From Flavobacterium keumense (GTDB lineage Bacteria > Bacteroidota > Bacteroidia > Flavobacteriales > Flavobacteriaceae), in contig NZ_CP092332.1 in NCBI RefSeq assembly GCF_029866485.1, positions 1,426,001-1,490,000 on the forward strand: a stretch of DNA of 64,000 nt, read 5' to 3'. The notes beneath the pieces are model-generated. The model was not told the origin of the DNA and did not search any database. It saw nothing but the letters and a program-made list of their open reading frames with translations. A program made the translations under genes and the position numbers. Each line of letters opens with the position of its first letter. Position 1 is the stretch's first letter. This document shows positions 55,378 to 63,269 of this stretch, in pieces.

Positions 55378-56838
55378 TTAGTCAAGTGCTTTTTGAAGCC
55401 CTTCTGGTGCTTTTTCAAGATACATTTGATTACGAAATCCAGTGATTGATTTTGAATCTCTAAAATAATCAAATTGTTTGCCTGCGCTTTGCTGAACCGC
55501 TTTTGCAGTACCTGTTATTTTTCCTATTGCTAATTTGAGTAAGGGTTCATTAACATCACCTAAAACTCCGAAAGTACTAATGGTTTCTTTTAGTTCGTGT
55601 GTAGGAGTCAATCCGTTGAAATAATCACCAAAATCAGCTGAGTTTACAATTTTTAGCACGATAGGTTGCATTGCATATTTATGTTTCGGATTTCGATTAG
55701 TTGCGGTAAAATCAGGAGAATCGTATAATGTAACAGAGCCTACATTCTTTCCGGTTGTAATATCTCCTATTTGTACTACATCAATATGAGGTTTTAAACC
55801 ATTAATAACAAGCTCACTTGCAGAAGCAGTACTTTTAGTAGTTAAGATGTATACTTTAGTCATGTTTAAACTATTGATTGGAGTGGTGCCAATTTTATCG
55901 GTAAAAAAGTTGCGCAATCCATTCGGATTATTCGCTTCAAAATAAGCGTTAATCTTAGAATTCCATTGTTGTTTGGCAAATACTCTTCCTGTAAATTGTC
56001 CTGTGATCATACTGGCTAAATAAGTTGCAGTTCGCACAGAACCACCACTGTTGTAACGAAGATCTAGTACAAAGTCAGTAACTCCTTGTGATTTTAATTC
56101 ACCGAAAGCATTATTCAATTGTGTGTCAAAATCAGCATAAAATCCATTGTACATTAAGTAACCAATTTTTTTAGTGCCTACAGTAATTACTTTATTAATG
56201 AGAATTGGATTTTCTGTAAGTAATGTTTTGGTCAGCGCAACGGTTTTTCCATTAGATACGACGGTTGTTCCGTTGTAATCCGCCATGTTTAAAGTAAAAT
56301 TGTCATTGGTTCCAAATAATAAATTCTGATAATTACTTACAGTAAGTTGTGTTCCATTTACAGCAGTAAATAATTCTCCTCGGCGGATGTCTTTATTGGC
56401 TGCATCTGATCCAGGAATTATGTAACGAACGTATCCAAAAATATCAGTAGTACTATTAGGTTTATAGCTTAATCCAAATTCGACACCGTTATTTTTGGTA
56501 GTACCTTGAAGCGATTGTTCTAATGTTACATAATCGTCTACCATCCAACTGAATCGGTCAATAGTAGAGCTTACTCGCAATGCATCAAAAAGATTTTGTG
56601 GAACGGTATAATTAACTAGAAAAGCATCTAGGGCAGTTTGATTAGCAAATCGATTGTCAGCTAAATTAGGAACATCAGTTTGCCATAGATAATATTGGTT
56701 CAAACCTTTCCAAATAAAATTTTGTACTTCAAGATTGGTAGTCGGATTTATAACGGCATCATCATTATCCTTTTGGCAACTTTGAAATGTAAATAGACTA
56801 ATGAGTAGTACTGTAGTAAGGTGGATAATTTTTTTCAT
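55378..56838 (-). CDS. S41 family (C-terminal processing) peptidase, lipoprotein
   Basis: A 486-residue exported protein with a lipoprotein signal (MKKIIHLTTVLLISLFTFQSC; Cys at about 21). A helical N-terminal region is followed by a PDZ-like segment (FGYVRYIIPGSDAANKDIRRGELFTAVNGTQL). The tail-specific-protease domain carries VLDLRYNSGGSV, and TTKSTASASELVINGL contains the catalytic Ser. A downstream conserved segment, GDITTGKNVGSVTLYD, follows. It is likely an envelope protease acting on unfolded or tagged proteins. It stands alone between the terminator and a 356-base gap. Confidence 0.9.
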   Translation of the reverse strand: MKKIIHLTTVLLISLFTFQSCQKDNDDAVINPTTNLEVQNFIWKGLNQYYLWQTDVPNLADNRFANQTALDAFLVNYTVPQNLFDALRVSSTIDRFSWMVDDYVTLEQSLQGTTKNNGVEFGLSYKPNSTTDIFGYVRYIIPGSDAANKDIRRGELFTAVNGTQLTVSNYQNLLFGTNDNFTLNMADYNGTTVVSNGKTVALTKTLLTENPILINKVITVGTKKIGYLMYNGFYADFDTQLNNAFGELKSQGVTDFVLDLRYNSGGSVRTATYLASMITGQFTGRVFAKQQWNSKINAYFEANNPNGLRNFFTDKIGTTPINSLNMTKVYILTTKSTASASELVINGLKPHIDVVQIGDITTGKNVGSVTLYDSPDFTATNRNPKHKYAMQPIVLKIVNSADFGDYFNGLTPTHELKETISTFGVLGDVNEPLLKLAIGKITGTAKAVQQSAGKQFDYFRDSKSITGFRNQMYLEKAPEGLQKALD

Positions 56839-57194
56839 AATTTGATTAGATTTTGGGTTAAAGTGTAAAAATACAAACTTTTAATATAAATAAATCTATA
56901 AAATAGGTGCAAGTAAATTTTTTAATTACAAAACAAAAGAAATAGAATAGTTCTAAATCATTATTTTTTGTAAATCATATATATGCTTATATAGTAAAAC
57001 CATATAAGGAATATAAGGATATATGATTTCGGCTTTAAAAAATGGTACATTTTCAAATTGACAAATTAATACATTTCATATCGTAAATCTTGCATCGCAC
57101 ATCGTACCTCGTAAATCAAAAAAATGGCATTATATTTGAAAAACTGAAACTATTATCAATATATTTATCGAACGAAATTAAAATAGTACTCCAT
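56839..57194. repeat. Intergenic region with degenerate short repeats (356 bases)
   Basis: No gene was found. The left part is AT-rich promoter sequence for the minus-strand S41 gene, with a TATATATGC-like stretch. At 57079-57117 lies a degenerate run with a period of about ten bases built from ATCGTAAATC, GCATCGCACA and ATCGTACCTC units, reminiscent of dispersed flavobacterial repeats. The plus-strand promoter of the DUF4252 gene follows at 57131. Confidence 0.45.
57131..57138 (+). promoter_or_regulatory. -7 element for the DUF4252 gene
   Basis: TATATTTG fits TAnnTTTG. It lies 56 bases before the ATG at 57195 and downstream of the open-frame start at 57090, supporting the shorter protein. 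Confidence 0.5.
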
Positions 57195-57716
57195 ATGAAA
57201 AAAAACATAATCACCCTTATGCTATTAGTGGTCTCAGGTCCTTTCTTTGCTCAATCTGTTTTTGATCAGTTTGAAGGGATAGCAGGAGTAAATACTGTAA
57301 TTGTTGATAAAAAGATGTTTGATTTAATGAGTAAGGTTAAGTTAGATACATCTGACAAAGAAACGCAACAATATATGCATTTGATAAAAAATATAGATAA
57401 TTTGAAAGTCTATACTACTCAAAATAGTCGTATTGCTTTACAAATGCGATTAACTACAGAAAAATATGTAAAATCAATTGGATTGAATGAATTGCTAACT
57501 GCGACAGAGGGAGTTAAAAGAATTCAGATTTATGCTAAACAAGGTGTTAATGAAACTCAGTTGAAAGAATTAGTGTTGTTTATTGAAGGCGCTAAGGCAG
57601 AAGATACCGTTTTGATGTCGATAACGGGTGAATTTGATTTGAACGAAGTTCCTGCTCTAACCGATAAAATGAAAATTCCGGGAAGTGCTGAATTAAGGAA
57701 AATAGGGAAGAAGTAA
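57195..57716 (+). CDS. DUF4252 domain protein, exported
   Basis: From the ATG at 57195 the protein has 173 residues with a signal peptide (MKKNIITLMLLVVSGPFFAQ). The body (VFDQFEGIAGVNTVIVDKKMFDLMSKV, then NLKVYTTQNSRIALQMRLTTE, VLFIEGAKAEDTVLMSITGEFDLNEVPAL) matches DUF4252, a Bacteroidota family of unknown function. It often sits near an extracytoplasmic sigma factor, but none is seen here. The frame is open to 57090, upstream of the -7 element, so the longer form is unlikely. Confidence 0.85.
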   Translation: MKKNIITLMLLVVSGPFFAQSVFDQFEGIAGVNTVIVDKKMFDLMSKVKLDTSDKETQQYMHLIKNIDNLKVYTTQNSRIALQMRLTTEKYVKSIGLNELLTATEGVKRIQIYAKQGVNETQLKELVLFIEGAKAEDTVLMSITGEFDLNEVPALTDKMKIPGSAELRKIGKK

Positions 57717-57770
57717 TTTGGTATTAGAATAAGGATTGACTTCGTCTTTCCCAACAAAGCTCCGCTTTGA

Positions 57771-57832
57771 AAAAAGAAACGCTTACAAAATAATTTCAAG
57801 CAAGCTTGATTATTTTGTAAGCGTTTCTTTTT
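57771..57832 (+). terminator. Long hairpin after the DUF4252 gene, at the edge of the mobile element
   Basis: A near-perfect inverted repeat of about 24 bases per arm (AAAGAAACGCTTACAAAATAAT and its complement), capped by a further TCAAG/CTTGA stem. It is followed by TTTTT and is longer than the other terminators in this window. It is the last chromosomal feature before the integrase and could lie near the attachment site. Confidence 0.7.
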
Positions 57833-57915
57833 ATTCGTGACCACGGTGGGAATAAATTAATACATATTATTACATTAAAAAATCATATAAAAATCATTTT
57901 TTATAGAAAAATATG

Positions 57916-57923
57916 TATATTTG
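57916..57923 (+). promoter_or_regulatory. -7 element for the integrase gene
   Basis: TATATTTG matches TAnnTTTG, 81 bases before the integrase ATG. No TTG was seen at the expected upstream distance. Confidence 0.45.
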
Positions 57924-57966
57924 CCTTTCTAAATATGTGTTTAAAATGCAATTAAGCGCATATTAA

Positions 57967-57985
57967 TGGGGAAATAGTGGGGAAA
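57967..57985 (+). repeat. Paired TGGGGAAA direct repeat before the integrase gene
   Basis: TGGGGAAA occurs at 57967-57974 and again at 57978-57985, offset by 11 bases, about one helical turn. It is G-rich against the AT-rich surroundings. It could be a binding site for the recombinase or an accessory factor. Confidence 0.4.
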
Positions 57986-58004
57986 AACTAAAAACACATA
58001 AGGT

Positions 58005-59291
58005 ATGGCAACAATTAATTTCAGGGTTAAATCTAACTCAAATCCAAGCCCAATTTATTTAAGATTCAAAGACAAGAAAATTTTCGACATAGAAACAAAA
58101 ACAGGATTAATTATTAATCCTATATTTTGGGATATTCCAAAACAAAAAATAAGAAATGTTATTGATGTTCCTAATCGAAACGAAATAAACGAGAAACTTA
58201 CATTATTGCCAATACATCTAATTAACATGTATAATCAATCTTATTCTTCTGGAGAAGTAATTTCAAAAAATTGGGTAGATAAGGTTATTGGTGATTTTTT
58301 TAATCGTCCAAAATTAACAGAAGAAGGTGTTATAGATGAAACAAAAATTTATTTTACTTCTTATGCTCAAGACTGGCTTGATAACAAAGCAAAAAAATTC
58401 AAAGTATCTGCCAATAAATATATGGATGATACTACTATCGCTCATTATCAACAAGTATTAAATAATTTTAAAGATTTTGAAGGTAAAAACAAGGTAAAAT
58501 TAACCGATTTAAGCAACGATTTCTTGGATAGGTTCTCTATATACCTATCTGACGTAAAATCATACGCAGAGAAAACAACAAAACGAAAAATAGGTAGAAT
58601 CAAGTTCTTTTGTCAACGAGCCGAATCAGAAAATATTTCTATTAATAAAAACTACAAAGAAAGAATTTTTGTAAAAGAAGAAGAATTAGAATACAAGCAA
58701 CCTTATCTTAATGAAGCTGAAATTAATAAAATTTTCAAATTTGATTTCTCACATGACAAATTAATGGAAAACGTTAGAGATAATTTCATAATCGGGTTAT
58801 GGACTGGATTACGTGTTTCTGATTTCTTAACCAGATTAGATGTTTCAAATATAGACGATGGTTTTATCAACATTAAAACGATGAAGACTAAAACTAAAGT
58901 AACCATTCCAATACATTCGCAAGTTGCCGAAATATTGAAAAAGCGAAACGGAAACTTGCCAAGTAAAATTTCAGAGCAAAAATTCAACGACAAAATTAAA
59001 ATTATCGCCCAGCTTTGTGATATAGATGAAGAAATGATTGGCGGAGTTGTAAAAGTTGATAAAAAAACAAAAATCAAAAGAAAAGTAATTGGAACCTATA
59101 AGAAATGGGAGTTGGTTACAAGTCATATTTGCAGAAGATCATTTGCTACCAACTTATTCGGAAAAGTTCCAAACAAGACGCTTTTAGACGTGTGTGGTTG
59201 GGCTAACGAAGAAATGCTTTTCAATTACAACAAGCAAACAAAAATGGAATCGGCCTTGGTTCTTAAAAAGCATTGGGAAGCTAATTCATAA
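58005..59291 (+). CDS. Tyrosine-type site-specific integrase
   Basis: A 428-residue recombinase. An N-terminal arm-binding region (about residues 1-95) is followed by a SAM-like core-binding domain (TSYAQDWLDNKAKKFKVSANKYMDDTTIAHYQQVL). The catalytic domain has Arg in LWTGLRVSDFL, a beta-hairpin Lys, His-x-x-Arg in SHICRRSFATNL, Trp in CGWANEEMLF and nucleophilic Tyr in FNYNKQ. All catalytic positions are filled, so it should be active. It belongs to the Bacteroidota phage/transposon integrase group. Its substrate site is not identified. Confidence 0.93.
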   Translation: MATINFRVKSNSNPSPIYLRFKDKKIFDIETKTGLIINPIFWDIPKQKIRNVIDVPNRNEINEKLTLLPIHLINMYNQSYSSGEVISKNWVDKVIGDFFNRPKLTEEGVIDETKIYFTSYAQDWLDNKAKKFKVSANKYMDDTTIAHYQQVLNNFKDFEGKNKVKLTDLSNDFLDRFSIYLSDVKSYAEKTTKRKIGRIKFFCQRAESENISINKNYKERIFVKEEELEYKQPYLNEAEINKIFKFDFSHDKLMENVRDNFIIGLWTGLRVSDFLTRLDVSNIDDGFINIKTMKTKTKVTIPIHSQVAEILKKRNGNLPSKISEQKFNDKIKIIAQLCDIDEEMIGGVVKVDKKTKIKRKVIGTYKKWELVTSHICRRSFATNLFGKVPNKTLLDVCGWANEEMLFNYNKQTKMESALVLKKHWEANS

Positions 59292-59330
59292 TTATAAAAG
59301 CACATTTATATCATATTTTTACATATTATG

Positions 59331-59361
59331 TTTGTAAATATGATTTTAATGTGTAAATTTG
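59331..59361 (+). promoter_or_regulatory. Promoter of the candidate RNA behind the integrase
   Basis: TTTG (59331-59334), a 19-base spacer and TAAATTTG (59354-59361) match both boxes and the spacing of the phylum consensus. It is among the best promoters in the window. Transcription should start near 59367. Confidence 0.7.
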
Positions 59362-59366
59362 CTACA

Positions 59367-59487
59367 ATCATTTACGGTGTGGTAATCGGATTTGATTGTC
59401 CGATTTTCTATACATAACGTACTTGATAAAAAAGACAACCCTTAATTTAGTCATGCCACACCGACTATTTTAAGGGGTTTTTGTTTT
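59367..59487 (+). ncRNA. Candidate structured RNA or transcription attenuator leader
   Basis: Between the integrase stop and the next gene lies a non-coding transcript candidate of about 120 bases. Its parts are GGTGTGG (59376-59382), a 7-bp hairpin (AATCGGA 59384-59390 / TCCGATT 59399-59405), a linker, and a terminator hairpin. That hairpin's stem is AACCCTTAATTTAGTC (59437-59452) with GACTATTTTAAGGGGTT (59463-59479), with a 2x2 internal loop and one bulged G, followed by T-runs. The 10-base apical loop contains CCACACC (59456-59462), exactly complementary to GGTGTGG at the 5' end. The two could form a loop-to-5'-end pseudoknot or compete. The downstream operon has no other visible promoter. 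No known RNA family is recognised. Confidence 0.6.
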
Positions 59488-59535
59488 TATACCTCACGTA
59501 ACAATCAATTTAAGTGTAATCTAAATAAAATTAAA

Positions 59536-59946
59536 ATGGACTTAAAACAGTTAAAAATAGCATCAAAGCTACTAGAAAAACTAGAGGTTATTGATAAAGA
59601 AATTATTGAAATTGATAAAATTGCTTTGTCGATTTTAAACAACGAAACTAAAATCAATTTTGATTTGAAAGTTGAAAATCTATCTAAAAATAAAGACTCG
59701 GAAGAAACAAAAGATTCTTCAAATCCTTTAAAAGAATTAGAAAAAAGAATGATAATGGCGATTCAGATTCCAACTTGGGCACTTAGTCAACCAGAAACAC
59801 TAAAAAATCAAAACACTCTTTCTATTTCAAATAAAATCGATGACAAATTAGCATTGCAAATTTTGGGAGTTATTTTATGTGAAAAAAATAAAGAAAGAGA
59901 TGTTTTGATTGAAAAAATCAACTCAAGTTTAATTGATAAACAATAA
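59536..59946 (+). CDS. Mobile-element protein, unknown function (coiled-coil-like)
   Basis: A 136-residue acidic and Lys-rich protein, mostly helical (LKIASKLLEKLEVIDKEIIEIDKIALSIL), with a Ser/Lys/Glu linker and a second helical half. No family is recognised. It is the first gene after the candidate leader RNA and is followed two bases later by another small gene, so it probably opens the element's operon. Confidence 0.6.
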   Translation: MDLKQLKIASKLLEKLEVIDKEIIEIDKIALSILNNETKINFDLKVENLSKNKDSEETKDSSNPLKELEKRMIMAIQIPTWALSQPETLKNQNTLSISNKIDDKLALQILGVILCEKNKERDVLIEKINSSLIDKQ

Positions 59947-59948
59947 AA

Positions 59949-60272
59949 ATGGAAAAATTTAAAGGAACACCAGGACCGTGGAGAGTAGACGTAAATATAG
60001 GACATCAAGAAATAGAGACTATAAATATTATACAGATAAATGGAGGTATAACTCCAGCAAAGATAACTAGGTTTTCTCCTTATGAGATTCCTAGAGAGGT
60101 TAGACATGCAAATGCCCAACTAATCGCGGCAGCTCCAGAATTGTTGGAGGCACTTATTTTAGTTCTTGATACTTGGGGGGAGGATTACAAAGACAAAAAT
60201 AATCCTGAAGGTGGGGGAAGTCCACTTTGGGAAAAAATTAATAGTGTAATCAAAAAAGCAACTGAGTTATGA
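59949..60272 (+). CDS. Phage-type early protein, unknown function
   Basis: A 107-residue protein. FKGTPGPWRVDVNIGHQEIET and ANAQLIAAAPELLEALILVLDTWGEDY match a recurrent phage and prophage protein type, found in diverse phages as an early-region gene of unknown role. It follows the previous gene by two bases. Confidence 0.7.
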   Translation: MEKFKGTPGPWRVDVNIGHQEIETINIIQINGGITPAKITRFSPYEIPREVRHANAQLIAAAPELLEALILVLDTWGEDYKDKNNPEGGGSPLWEKINSVIKKATEL

Positions 60273-60347
60273 AAGCAATAATTTCTAATTAAAAACAAAC
60301 GTAATGAAAACGATATAAACGAAAATAAGGCATTGAATAAAACCGAT

Positions 60348-60782
60348 GTTAGCCGTTCGTTCTTTTTCGTTCACAAATTAATAATTATTAAAAATTTAAA
60401 ATATGTATTACAGAGCTTTAAATAAACACACAAATAAATGGTTTTATGGTGGCATTTATCCAGACGGAAGTTTCTTTGGATTTGCTAACCCTCGTATTGA
60501 CGAAAATACAAAATGTCAGTTCACAACAAAAAAAGACTTAAAAGGTATTGATATTTACACGAACGATATTGTAAAAGTAAAAGTTGAGGAAGGTCTATTT
60601 GTTAAAGATTTTATTGGAATTATTGAGTTTTTTGAAGGAACATTTTATATCAAAAAAGAAGATAAACCATTTGGTCAAAGTAGAACTCCTTTATTTTCAA
60701 AGTCGCACAACATTGAAATTATTGGAAATATTTTTCAAAATGAAAATTTATTAAAGCCTGTCGTTTCAGAATGACGGCTAAC
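60348..60782. repeat. Inverted repeat flanking a single-gene (YopX) cassette
   Basis: GTTAGCCGT at 60348-60356 and its exact complement ACGGCTAAC at 60774-60782 bound the first YopX gene. The right copy begins on the last base of its stop codon. Flanking bases partly match as well. Together they frame the gene like a small cassette; the flanks are intergenic and carry no reading frame of note. Confidence 0.5.
60403..60774 (+). CDS. YopX family protein (first of two)
   Basis: A 123-residue protein of the YopX family of phage and mobile-element proteins. Marker segments are DLKGIDIYTNDIVKVKVEEG, a central strand region, and HNIEIIGNIFQNENLL at the end. The family has no established function. 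It lies between a 9-base inverted repeat (60348-60356 and 60774-60782) and has its own 130-base upstream gap, unlike the packed neighbours. Confidence 0.82.
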   Translation: MYYRALNKHTNKWFYGGIYPDGSFFGFANPRIDENTKCQFTTKKDLKGIDIYTNDIVKVKVEEGLFVKDFIGIIEFFEGTFYIKKEDKPFGQSRTPLFSKSHNIEIIGNIFQNENLLKPVVSE

Positions 60783-60828
60783 GTTTCTCGTGTATGCGTA
60801 GTTGCGGATTATTAACTAATATAATATT

Positions 60829-61296
60829 ATGAACACATTTGAAAAATACATAAACAAAAACGAAAATCAAGACTTAAAGAATTTTACAAAGTATCTTGAT
60901 GCTCATGAATTAGCAATGTTAGAGATGCATTTTCTAAGTTTTGCAAAAGAGCAATTACGCATACACGATGTTGTAGGGCGAAGCGAACAGTTAAAGGCTT
61001 TTGCCGAAATGGTTTCAAAAGATGACTTTGCTTATTTAAAAAATGCTGAAACTTTATTAAAGGAATTTGAAAGCCTAAAAATGAGTAGTATGGATAAGTT
61101 ATTCGAATTAGAGCCAAAGGAACCAGACAAAGTAGAAAACACTTGTAATAATTGCGAACACAGACAACGTTGGGAATGCAACTCAAAAGTATTTCAATAT
61201 TGTGGGGTAAGAAAATCAAACAGAACTAGTAACGGACTTTTGAAGATAAAATGTAAAGATGCAGCTTGTCTTCAATTTAAAAAATCAACAAAATAA
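60829..61296 (+). CDS. Mobile-element protein with Cys-rich C-terminus
   Basis: A 155-residue protein. The N-terminal half is helical (FEKYINKNENQDLKNFTKYLDAHELAMLEMHFLSFAKEQ). The C-terminal part has a Cys cluster, CNNCEHRQRWECNSKVFQYCGVRKSN, then CKDAACLQF, plausible as a zinc-binding module. No family is recognised. It is separated by three bases from the next gene. Confidence 0.65.
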   Translation: MNTFEKYINKNENQDLKNFTKYLDAHELAMLEMHFLSFAKEQLRIHDVVGRSEQLKAFAEMVSKDDFAYLKNAETLLKEFESLKMSSMDKLFELEPKEPDKVENTCNNCEHRQRWECNSKVFQYCGVRKSNRTSNGLLKIKCKDAACLQFKKSTK

Positions 61297-61298
61297 TT

Positions 61299-61715
61299 AT
61301 GAAAGCAATAGTAAAAATAGAAAAAGAAGTTGAACTGAAAACTTTAGTAGTAAAAGCCGGTGTGCGATATTACGAAGATGGAACTGTTAATGGCATTGAA
61401 GATATCGATGGTGATTTAATACCTTGTAAGCATGGTGAATTATGGTGTCCGATTATTGATATTGATAGCGGAGTAATTTCCAATTGGAAACAAGGTGTAA
61501 AAGCCGAAGTACATTATAAAGTTTGCGATGCAGGTAGTTATTATTTACAAGATGCAGAAGGTAATACCATGTTATCAATTGAACAGGATTATGTCCCTAA
61601 AATGATGTGTCCAAAAGAAAACGGTTATGGAGATTATATCATTATGGATATTGACGAAAATGGGCAAATTGCTAACTGGAAAATAACCCTTGATGGATTT
61701 ATTGATGAAGATTAA
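61299..61715 (+). CDS. Mobile-element protein, unknown function
   Basis: A 138-residue acidic protein with duplicated features: two Cys-Pro containing strand segments (GELWCPIIDIDSGVISNWKQG and KMMCPKENGYGDYIIMDIDENGQIANWKIT) suggest an internal repeat or two related subdomains. Similar proteins occur in bacteriophages and plasmids as far as I recall. No function is known. Confidence 0.65.
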   Translation: MKAIVKIEKEVELKTLVVKAGVRYYEDGTVNGIEDIDGDLIPCKHGELWCPIIDIDSGVISNWKQGVKAEVHYKVCDAGSYYLQDAEGNTMLSIEQDYVPKMMCPKENGYGDYIIMDIDENGQIANWKITLDGFIDED

Positions 61716-61743
61716 AGCAATTTTAACTTAAAACCCAAAACTT

Positions 61744-62118
61744 ATGAAAAGAGAAATTAAATTTAGAGGTATTTCACAAGACAAAAAATTTATTTATGGT
61801 GATTTAGTTCAAGATTCTGAAAACAAAAGATATGCAATAACGCCACAAATAGGCAAAGAACATGATTACAATCAATTTGAAGTTTTAGAAATCACAATAG
61901 GTCAATACACAGGCCTCAAAGACAAAAACGGAGTTGAAATCTACGAGGGGGATATTTTGGCATACGAGAACACGTTGAATTTTAAAACTGTACTACAAAA
62001 CCATTTTGAAATTAAATGGGAAGATTACGGAAGTGGAATGGTTGGGTTTACGCAATTTTCTCCAAGAAACAAATTCGTTGTTTGTGGCAACATCTACGAG
62101 AATCCAGAACTTTTATAA
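61744..62118 (+). CDS. YopX family protein (second of two)
   Basis: A 124-residue protein of the YopX family: MKREIKFRGISQDKKFIYGDLV, IGQYTGLKDKNGVEIYEGDILAYEN, and a final FVVCGNIYENPELL. The markers match those of the gene at 60403, but the N-terminus is the more canonical type (KFRG). Its stop overlaps the next start by one base (TAATG). Confidence 0.88.
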   Translation: MKREIKFRGISQDKKFIYGDLVQDSENKRYAITPQIGKEHDYNQFEVLEITIGQYTGLKDKNGVEIYEGDILAYENTLNFKTVLQNHFEIKWEDYGSGMVGFTQFSPRNKFVVCGNIYENPELL

Positions 62119-62330
62119 TGAAACCACAAACTAAATTACTCTCGGCAGTTGAAAGTATCTCCAATGCAGTCGTTGGAATACTAATGAGCTTTTTCGTTCA
62201 AATGTGGATATTTCCTTATTTCGGAATCAATGTCTCACCAACTACAAACATGCAAATCACACTTATTTTCTTCCTGATTTCCTTTTGTAGAAGCTATTTT
62301 TTAAGACGATTTTTTAACGCAATACGATAG
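62118..62330 (+). CDS. DUF7220-like small membrane protein
   Basis: A 70-residue protein from the ATG at 62118. It has two hydrophobic segments separated by FGINVSPTTNMQ and ends SYFLRRFFNAIR, matching the phage family DUF7220 (typical length about 70). Translation is coupled to the YopX gene by the TAATG overlap. Function unknown. Confidence 0.75.
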   Translation: MKPQTKLLSAVESISNAVVGILMSFFVQMWIFPYFGINVSPTTNMQITLIFFLISFCRSYFLRRFFNAIR

Positions 62331-62333
62331 ACT

Positions 62334-62723
62334 ATGAAATTAGAATTAAAACACCTAGCTCCTTATTTGCCTTATGGGTTGAATCTAAAAATTAACACGC
62401 CTTTTGGAGCTACTGACAGAAAGTTTGAAATAGATTGCGGTCACGATTTTAATTTGCACTTATCAGAATGCAATATAAAACCAATCCTACGGCCACTTTC
62501 AGACCTCACAAAAGAAATTGAAGTGAATGGAGAAAAGTTTGTGCCTTATGAAATGTTAAATTATAAACCAACAATAAAACACGTTGCTGACTATCCATTT
62601 TCATTTATTGATTTACAGTATATATCGTATTATTCTTTTGATTGTTTACTTGAATGGCACTTTGACGTATTCGGACTAATTGAAAACGGACTTGCAATTG
62701 ATATTAACACTTTAAAAGAGTAG
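62334..62723 (+). CDS. Mobile-element protein, unknown function
   Basis: A 129-residue protein beginning MKLELKHLAPYLPYGLNLKI, with FHFDVFGLIENGLAIDIN-like strands at the end (WHFDVFGLIENGLAIDINTLKE). Similar short proteins occur in Bacteroidota prophages as far as I recall; no domain is assigned. It is three bases from each neighbour. Confidence 0.68.
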   Translation: MKLELKHLAPYLPYGLNLKINTPFGATDRKFEIDCGHDFNLHLSECNIKPILRPLSDLTKEIEVNGEKFVPYEMLNYKPTIKHVADYPFSFIDLQYISYYSFDCLLEWHFDVFGLIENGLAIDINTLKE

Positions 62724-62726
62724 ACT

Positions 62727-63269
62727 ATGAAACTTATACCAATGACCGACTTTGTGTTGGAACAAAAATTAATGTTAAACATTCAAGGATATGAGAAAAA
62801 ATTCATTTCCAATGTATCTAATTACGCTAAATTCTTAAAACGTCCGCTTGAACTAGGAATGTTTGTGCCTGTAGATGAAGAAGGAAATGTTTATGTAGAC
62901 TATAAGGCGTTTAATTATGCCGAAGGTACAACATGTGTTCCTTACGAGGGATTATTTGAAATAAAAGCAAATGAGAAATGCAAAGGTTGGAAGTATTTAA
63001 ATGAACATCAAGAACATAAGGAAGACCAAAGGTATTATGATTCAATTTCCTATAAGAAAGCAGCGTTAGAATACCAAAAAGCCAAAGAAAATGTTTTGTT
63101 TGAGGGGTTTGAGATTAAAGATAAAGGAAATTTTTATTTTATAGAACAAAAACGATCGTGCTTGTATTATAGAGTTTTAAAAAATAATTCTAAAGCGACA
63201 ATCGAGAAATTATTACTATTTAATGAAGTTACACTAACCGAATCAGCAATCAAAAAACTGGGGCTATGA
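62727..63269 (+). CDS. Mobile-element protein, unknown function
   Basis: A 180-residue protein with an N-terminal TDFVLEQ stretch, a mid-region FVPVDEEGNVYVDYKAFNYAEGTTCVPYEGLFEIKANE, and a C-terminal helical part. No family is recognised. Its stop overlaps the next start by four bases. Confidence 0.65.
   Translation: MKLIPMTDFVLEQKLMLNIQGYEKKFISNVSNYAKFLKRPLELGMFVPVDEEGNVYVDYKAFNYAEGTTCVPYEGLFEIKANEKCKGWKYLNEHQEHKEDQRYYDSISYKKAALEYQKAKENVLFEGFEIKDKGNFYFIEQKRSCLYYRVLKNNSKATIEKLLLFNEVTLTESAIKKLGL

Noticed and set aside
57079..57117. Possible CRISPR array
   Set aside because: The units are about ten bases, degenerate and without unique spacers; no cas genes are present.
57841..58004. tRNA gene as an attachment site for the integrase
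   Set aside because: No cloverleaf or TPsiC-like sequence was found in the gap or elsewhere in the window.
58703..59077. Antisense open frame within the integrase gene as an excisionase
   Set aside because: It has no start context or recognised domain and mirrors the integrase codons.
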